Of a DNA stretch of 58,425 bases, positions 54,601 through 58,425 are shown piece by piece (the stretch's first letter is position 1; every line of letters begins with the position of its first letter). Where the stretch lies: contig JAZLCA010000004.1 in assembly GCA_045613985.1 (NCBI GenBank), positions 1-58,425 of the forward strand, written 5' to 3'. The notes beneath the pieces are model-generated. The model saw only the letters and a program-made list of their open reading frames with translations. It did not search any database and was not told the origin of the DNA. The translations under genes and the position numbers were made by a program. Source of the stretch: SIG644 sp045613985. Its GTDB lineage: Bacteria; Bacillota; Clostridia; Oscillospirales; CAG-272.

Positions 54601-57600
54601 GGTAGATCATACCGCGGTCGTTCATACCAACGTAGCCGTAACCGGACAGCGTCAATGCCATGATAGTTTCCTGCAGAGCAGACATCATAGCGTTGGGGGC
54701 AGCAGCGGCATTGATCTTCATGACGATGGAGTAAGCCGCGCCGTTTTCGATCAGTGCGAAGCTAACAACACCGGTGTTAACGGAAGCATTGAGGTTATTC
54801 ACGAAGCTGGTCAGCGTCTCGCTGCCAACATCGAATTCTTCACGAGTAATATTTACCGAGCCGGCAGCCAAAGCAGCCTTCAGTTCAGCCTCGGTGAAGG
54901 TGTAAGAACCGCCCTTGGAGATCAGAACGCCGTCCAGATAATACTCGTAACGGGTTGCGGGCGAAGGAGATGCGTTCAGGATAATCTTGTTATTGAGAAT
55001 GGAGATGGTCTGATTTGCCATGCCCTCAACAACGACGATTGCAGTCTTGGCAGTCCAGGTGAAGGAGTAAGAAGCTTCGAGCTCCTCTGCCATCTGGCCG
55101 ACCAGCGCATTCCAAATTGCCTCATTATAATTATTGGTATAGTAATCGTTGGATACGCCCAGTGCATTGATCTTTTCCTGTACCAGACCAATGATCATTG
55201 CGGCATCCGCAGGAGTCAGGGCGTGATCCTTGGGGAAGACGATAGCGTCCGTGGTCAAAGCTGCCTGACCTGCAATATTAACGGAAACCTTGAAGGAGAC
55301 CGTACCTGCAGACAGAATTTCGATCTTTTCCTTGGAGTCCATATACAGGCCTTCGTAGGAAGGAACCGAGCCAATACCGCCTGCCGTCAGCATAGCAACC
55401 AGCTTATCCAGCTCACCGCTGTTGGTAGCGATCGCAGCGTTGGGGGCAGTCAGGTCATTCTTGATCTCAGCCATCTTATCCTTCAAGCCGGTCAGCTTAT
55501 CTGCATATTCGGGCTTACCGAAGTCTGCACACAACTGAGCAAGGACAGCCTGCTTATCGGCATCCGCCAGCATCTGATCCAGATAACCGCTGAGCTTGTT
55601 GATTTCACTCAGAACGAGGGCGCTGTTCTTGTAGTAGTACTCCAAGCCGCCGTCGTTGACGTCAAGGTAGTTGGTAATAATGGTATTCAGTCTAAACAGG
55701 TTGCCATCGAAGCAGTTGTTCTGCATATCTGCGATAACTGCCTTGAAGAATGCCTTGTTTTCAGCCGAGATTCTGTCGTTTGCATCAATCGCACCATTCA
55801 AACCACCCAACATCGACTTGTTGACCTGCTCCAGATCACTGCTGTAGCCTGCCAGACGATCCAGCACGCTCTTCTGCGCCTGAGCCTCAGCAGCAAGCTG
55901 TGCAGGCAGAGCAAGCAGATCGGAAATCTCCTTGGCGTCGAACGCGCTCGTCAGTACCAAACGGTAAGCAACCTCAACGCTGTCGTAGGAAGCAGGGAGG
56001 GTTGCAGTGCCGTCAAACAAAGTCACGGTTCTGCTGCCGCCGTTCACAACAGTATAGGAGTAGGGCTGCCAGATCAGACCCTTGTAGTTGGATGCGAAAG
56101 GCAGAGCCGTCAAGGTAGCGTCCGAAATGGAAACCAAGCCGTCATTTTGACCGGGATAGCGGGCGCTGATGACGACGTTACCGGGAACGATCGCATCCGA
56201 AGTCAGAATGCCTGCCTCCGTCTTGCCGCTGAAGTAGTTGTTCGCTACCAGTTCTGCCAGCGTGGTAAACTCGTAAGCCTTACCCTCTTCACGGGAGACC
56301 GTAGTGTTACCGAGGATGGTTACGATAGCATTCTGTGCATGGTTTACACCGTTGACCTTGTAGTCGTAAGACAAAGCACCGTCCGCGTGAGGAGCCAACA
56401 GCAGCTTGTAGCCGTAAGGAACGGCAAGGTCGGTATCGTAAGCGAAATCGATCGTATAGTTATTAGGAGTGATAGTGATAACGTATTCCACGTCCGCCTC
56501 AATCTCAGCAGGCAGAGCGCTCTTGGTAACGGTGAAGTGCTCAGCAACGTAGCCGTATGCACTCATAGCCGCAATCGTAGAATCGACGTAATCCTTGGCA
56601 GCCGCTTCAATTTCAGCAGCGGTCGCGCCCTTGGCAAAAGTCAGCACCTTGCCCTCAACCGTCTTGGCGGTCTTAAGCTCGGTGGAGCCAACGATGCCGT
56701 CTGCCGTCTGGAGAACAACCTTAACGCTTACGTTGTACGCGTTCATGTTGCAAGTGATGTCCGTGGTATCTAGCAGCAAGGGGTTCTTGATGGCATTTGC
56801 CAGCTCTGCACCCTTAGCCTCAGAAAGATTGATCGCACTGACCAGAGCATCCAGCTTGACGTAATCTACGCCGGTATCCTTGACCAGCTTAGAATCCAGT
56901 GCCTTCCAAGGATCGTTAGCAACCTCGGCAAGGCCAGTCTCCAGATTCTTAGCAACGCCTGCCAACATACTCAACTGGTTTGCAAGTTCCTGAGAAACCC
57001 ACCCCATCTGGATAAACAGTGTGAGATTGTTCACCATCGTTGTCAAAGCCTCGTTGATAATGGCGAGGTTGACAACAGTCACCGAAGTTTCTGCCTTAAC
57101 CGCGGATCCATTAGCCAACAAATACGCAGTTTTGGAAGAAGCAGCATATTCATCAACAGCGACACTCAAATTCAGTTTGCCGCCGTTAGCCGTCATCTGA
57201 GCATTCAAAGCAGCAATAGCAGTCTGGCATTCATCGCTGAACTTAAATGTGGAAGTAGTATGGCCGCCCTGACCGTCCGGGATTTTAGCCACAACACCAT
57301 TTTCAGCGAAGTCAACCAACTCAGGCATTGCCTGCTCAAGAATGAACAGGTTACCGCTTTGAGCAGCGATCGCATCCAGGTTCAGCACGCCCTGCTTCAG
57401 CCATGCAGAAGCATTGAGCAGCTTGGTCTGAAGAGCAGCGTCAACGTCCAAGGTAACTTTATAGGTCACCTTAACAGAGAAAGAGTTCTGCGCGTAGGTG
57501 TAAGTACCAACACCATTCGTCAGAGCAACATCCTCCTTTTTGACGTCACCATCCATGATCTGAGCCGAAACGGGTTTCCAGACGTAAATACCGTCCTCAT

Positions 57601-57901
57601 GAGTTCCAGCCGTGATCTTTTTGTTATCAATATCGACCTCAATTAGATTGTCCTCTGCATCGGGTGCCGTGTAGATGTATGTTTCACCTACCAGATAGCC
57701 CGAACTCAGAAGGGCTTTTTCGGCCGCAGTCAGCCCATCGTAGTTTTCAGCCACGAGTTGACCGTCGGTCTTTGTGGTCGTCTGTCCCGCTTCAATTGCG
57801 GAGACGCCGAGGAACAAGCCCAGATTCGACACCGACAGCAACATTGCCACGACGAGAATCATTGCTTGCACCCGTTTGAACAGTTTGGAATACTTTTTCA
57901 T
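51623..57901 (-). CDS. Giant secreted protein with beta-helix stretch, FIVAR module and C-terminal dockerin
   Basis: A 2092-residue exported protein, first gene of the locus. Signal peptide about 1-36. Most of the length is unassigned: alternating beta-rich units (for example YEYYLDGVLISKGGSYTF and a second Y-D-Y-K-V-N-G-V version) and helical stretches. A short beta-helix-like run at about 1480-1540 contains FSDTTVFNLNGFTV and TIVDSS. Near residues 1875-1945 one FIVAR module matches those of the downstream protein. The last 65 residues are a type I dockerin with two Ca-binding loops, DVSGDGHVDSFDSAK and DVSRNGLIDSFDAAK. No cohesin-bearing partner is recognised in the window. AGGAGGATG precedes the ATG; a leader of about 93 nt precedes it. 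Confidence 0.85.
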   Translation of the reverse strand: MKKYSKLFKRVQAMILVVAMLLSVSNLGLFLGVSAIEAGQTTTKTDGQLVAENYDGLTAAEKALLSSGYLVGETYIYTAPDAEDNLIEVDIDNKKITAGTHEDGIYVWKPVSAQIMDGDVKKEDVALTNGVGTYTYAQNSFSVKVTYKVTLDVDAALQTKLLNASAWLKQGVLNLDAIAAQSGNLFILEQAMPELVDFAENGVVAKIPDGQGGHTTSTFKFSDECQTAIAALNAQMTANGGKLNLSVAVDEYAASSKTAYLLANGSAVKAETSVTVVNLAIINEALTTMVNNLTLFIQMGWVSQELANQLSMLAGVAKNLETGLAEVANDPWKALDSKLVKDTGVDYVKLDALVSAINLSEAKGAELANAIKNPLLLDTTDITCNMNAYNVSVKVVLQTADGIVGSTELKTAKTVEGKVLTFAKGATAAEIEAAAKDYVDSTIAAMSAYGYVAEHFTVTKSALPAEIEADVEYVITITPNNYTIDFAYDTDLAVPYGYKLLLAPHADGALSYDYKVNGVNHAQNAIVTILGNTTVSREEGKAYEFTTLAELVANNYFSGKTEAGILTSDAIVPGNVVISARYPGQNDGLVSISDATLTALPFASNYKGLIWQPYSYTVVNGGSRTVTLFDGTATLPASYDSVEVAYRLVLTSAFDAKEISDLLALPAQLAAEAQAQKSVLDRLAGYSSDLEQVNKSMLGGLNGAIDANDRISAENKAFFKAVIADMQNNCFDGNLFRLNTIITNYLDVNDGGLEYYYKNSALVLSEINKLSGYLDQMLADADKQAVLAQLCADFGKPEYADKLTGLKDKMAEIKNDLTAPNAAIATNSGELDKLVAMLTAGGIGSVPSYEGLYMDSKEKIEILSAGTVSFKVSVNIAGQAALTTDAIVFPKDHALTPADAAMIIGLVQEKINALGVSNDYYTNNYNEAIWNALVGQMAEELEASYSFTWTAKTAIVVVEGMANQTISILNNKIILNASPSPATRYEYYLDGVLISKGGSYTFTEAELKAALAAGSVNITREEFDVGSETLTSFVNNLNASVNTGVVSFALIENGAAYSIVMKINAAAAPNAMMSALQETIMALTLSGYGYVGMNDRGMIYLNAEGALEISLQTVFDAIMNSGFGTDTLIGAMDANGKINHMTLSGNVVSDAPMTELGGKLIGTTLQLGDVAASSASYPFYITLGSASEEILQARNLFDEQLSSYVNIGCADGMTSIDLTLPEKAYEAYLASLLVTENISLEDLNTVDGKIAIGFIKDFFNPIFADGVTVNTLTNTMNLFGMNVDLTEYGALFDRMSEQYSNMDITYDKDSGMMTRNIPVSKLFDTLDIGDLAKMIKEYDDGLNVTMRASLTNLNKHFEALYLDLRASGVTNKLGLTTNLQSKLNVLAGASVIILTSDIEGDLVFSDTTVFNLNGFTVNGNVVSNGNLTIVDSSIGSKVGQITGTVSGNVTITGGKYNANVSAFLKSGYSQVDGVVANEFYAFRKDTDGNLTIELDAGMLVADINGLPNAKTMLIDLAFDMLFNGYTTNKLFIEGNKVYNIAINDFVGIYTGDNRIGTLADRVSNMISTKDLSALVTKLAADLTDFGNLENAIRNNAPIISYAMTTAGWNVALEHVADGDYLSAGIVSGEDQERMLYVTITGSEADKKQLADILGILDDTTDVEINLDMNQSANATNKDVILDWNASAEITIDLSKDHRFAVIFSMIAADATSGSTRQALINGIKDYYATGKITRLKNAFNALTTAQVIAAVKRVNGSTTAAALATRLGLSATVADDVTALENLFSNYAVVVAGVLRRTDFVGGSRTLGSFYDAGHGYGISRVNLDKTLSRELFKGYGVTLDVTITKLYGYIELFGEDVAEEELDYTELNNKITEATGKTNIGYTDASWNALQDVLAEAIALVDNAKDQDEIDAMVAKLDAAIKALTLKPVVETPEFVDGTGTPSIDASADILGKEIDTANKTILLDTGKDGITADELKAILNFNALYYDAMTIEIENEGGLVYTGAKVTVTITSAVGSETIEYVIVILGDVSGDGHVDSFDSAKAMEYYFGASLTDLQKLAADVSRNGLIDSFDAAKIMNKYFDNYESSLGA

Positions 57902-58001
57902 ATCCCCATCCTCCTAAAATAAATGTAATAGTGTCTCGGATATCCGCCGCTTTGGTTGCTCACCTCTACAGACAAATACCCATTCTATTCCACGATACTT
58001 C

Positions 58002-58029
58002 ATTATAACATAGATTTGGAAAATTGCAA
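58002..58029 (-). promoter_or_regulatory. Promoter ahead of the surface locus
   Basis: Minus-strand TTGCAA (58024-58029), 16 bp, TATAAT (58002-58007). The roughly 93-nt leader to the ATG at 57901 contains no c-di-GMP riboswitch consensus I can recognise. Confidence 0.78.
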
Positions 58030-58220
58030 GTGTTTTGAACAAGTTTTTCAAGAAAAATATCGTTTTTCGTCGTTTTTTATTCCCTATTATATACGCGCGA
58101 GAAAATATATGACATTTTACCCAAAACAAAGCAATGAAATTTCCTTTTGTTTCCTGTAAATTCTACTCTCTATCCAATTTATGCGAAACCAAAAATTCGG
58201 ATGAGTAAAATGCAAACAAA
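58030..58220. other. AT-rich intergenic stretch
   Basis: Between the promoter of the surface locus and the rRNA terminator. No coding potential with a ribosome site and no further promoter pair of good quality was seen. It is markedly AT-rich, with A and T runs that could act as an UP element or binding region for a regulator. Confidence 0.5.
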
Positions 58221-58250
58221 AAAGAAAAAAGCCGCCATTCGGCAGCCTTT
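58221..58250 (-). terminator. Terminator of the rRNA operon
   Basis: Minus strand AAAGGCTGCC-GAAT-GGCGGCTTT, with two G-U pairs, followed by a T-rich run (TTTTTCTTTTTT). Confidence 0.82.
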
Positions 58251-58388
58251 CTCAAAGCATAATTGTAATGGGCAAGATTAAGATGTCCATGCCCATTGAA
58301 AATCGAACAAAGGAAGGAATTGAGATGAAGAAACTCAAGAATTTGAAGTATATGCTTGAACCGAACAACAACGTTGTTCAAGGAAGTA
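58251..58388 (-). other. rRNA 3' spacer with two hairpins, no 5S rRNA
   Basis: The 138 bases between the 23S end and the terminator contain a 7-bp stem CTTGAAC/GTTCAAG (58355-58361 with 58376-58382, overlapping an alternative GAACAAC/GTTGTTC stem) and an 8-bp stem AATGGGCA/TGCCCATT (58267-58274 with 58290-58297). Neither the roughly 117-nt length pattern nor the conserved CCGAACAC-type loop of 5S rRNA is present. The hairpins are probably processing signals. Confidence 0.7.
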
Positions 58389-58425
58389 CAAGCCCTTGGT
58401 CTATTAGTATCGATCAGCTGAACAC
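58389..58425 (-). rRNA. 23S rRNA, 3' end (partial)
   Basis: The reverse complement of the last bases reads GATCGATACTAATAGACC followed by AAGGGCTTG, the conserved 3' terminus of bacterial 23S rRNA (GATACTAAT-...-GAGG-CTTGACC in relatives). The gene continues beyond the window; the exact end is uncertain by a few bases. Confidence 0.88.

Larger units (their letters stand above)
25950..57901 (-). other. Fifteen-gene surface-structure locus with two SipW-type peptidases and an AAA+ ATPase
   Basis: All fifteen genes between these positions lie on the minus strand. Four junctions overlap or nearly do (35117/35130, 35884/35887, 32518/32521, 51605-51622) and no gap exceeds 167 bp. No intrinsic terminator with a U tract interrupts the series; the only strong promoter is at 58002-58029 and the only terminator at 25905-25946, though weak internal promoters cannot be excluded. 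Products are almost all exported or membrane-anchored. Two subunit sets, each with a short subunit, a long subunit and a SipW-type peptidase, flank a central AAA+/coiled-coil pair. The nearest familiar analogue is tapA-sipW-tasA of Bacillus, but the content here is far larger and includes an ATPase absent from that system. Confidence 0.75.

Noticed and set aside
47792..56773. 2993-codon plus-strand frame as a real gene
   Set aside because: It is opposite two genes with clear signal peptides, domains and ribosome sites. Its Cys/Leu/Gln/Ser-rich repeats are the mirror image of the FIVAR modules.
57908..58001. c-di-GMP riboswitch in the leader of the surface locus
   Set aside because: I looked because of the HD-GYP/EAL gene. 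No GEMM consensus is visible in the roughly 93-nt leader, so none is claimed.
58324..58425. Short plus-strand frame (MKKLKNLK...) with a plausible ribosome site, running off the window
   Set aside because: It overlaps the 3' end of 23S rRNA in antisense and covers the spacer hairpins; a well-known kind of false gene near rRNA.
1..58425. CRISPR arrays, insertion sequences or prophage genes
   Set aside because: No short regularly spaced repeats, transposase, integrase or phage structural proteins were seen; the only tandem repeat is the coding FIVAR array.

Overview
The window looks like a chromosomal piece of an uncultured Clostridia-type Firmicute, roughly 50-55 % G+C by eye, probably gut-associated. 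The pointers are a zinc-ribbon (C+) ribosomal protein L28, RF3, GSI-type glutamine synthetase, a type III pantothenate kinase beside an ECF S component, SLH, FIVAR and dockerin surface modules, SipW-type signal peptidases, GTG/TTG starts with strong Shine-Dalgarno sites, and many promoters carrying a TRTG extension before TATAAT. The taxonomic call is an inference; no species can be named.

Layout. Positions 1-25870 are mostly housekeeping genes in short, well-punctuated units: the end of a rubredoxin-like gene, glnA, glpK with a membrane protein, a secreted endonuclease I, coaX with an ECF S component, tdk-udk nucleoside salvage, two small membrane proteins, a relic of an XRE regulator, tRNA-Val(GAC), an RluA-family pseudouridine synthase coupled to lnt, upp, mtaB overlapping an unknown gene, rpmB, a DMT exporter, a lipoprotein, prfC, a DUF898-like protein, an SLH protein, an ArsB/SLC13-like permease, a lone XRE regulator and mgtE.

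Positions 25950-57901 hold fifteen consecutive minus-strand genes (about 32 kb) that read as one surface-structure locus. In transcription order: a 2092-residue secreted protein ending in FIVAR plus dockerin; a 1318-residue membrane-anchored protein with 16 FIVAR-like modules; a degenerate HD-GYP/EAL protein; three membrane-tethered subunits (363, 639, 348 aa); a SipW-type signal peptidase; a membrane-tethered McrB-like AAA+ ATPase; a long coiled-coil protein; then a second set with a 440-aa subunit, a second SipW-type peptidase, a beta-helix protein, a 208-aa subunit, a 1523-aa subunit and a BspA-type LRR protein. Five subunits share a TM-proximal T-[FYV]-[AT]-W box recalling SipW-dependent signal peptides of TasA/camelysin proteins. 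Sequence similarities pair 639 with 1523 aa and 348 with 440 aa, so the locus looks like a duplicated subunit-plus-peptidase module around a central AAA+/coiled-coil pair. I infer a matrix or fibre export system; the ATPase and the inactive-looking c-di-GMP-type protein are its least expected parts.

One good promoter (58002-58029) lies ahead of the locus and one intrinsic terminator (25905-25946) closes it; several internal gaps hold GC-rich stem-loops without a U tract. The window ends in the 3' end of a minus-strand 23S rRNA gene, followed by a terminator with no 5S rRNA in between.
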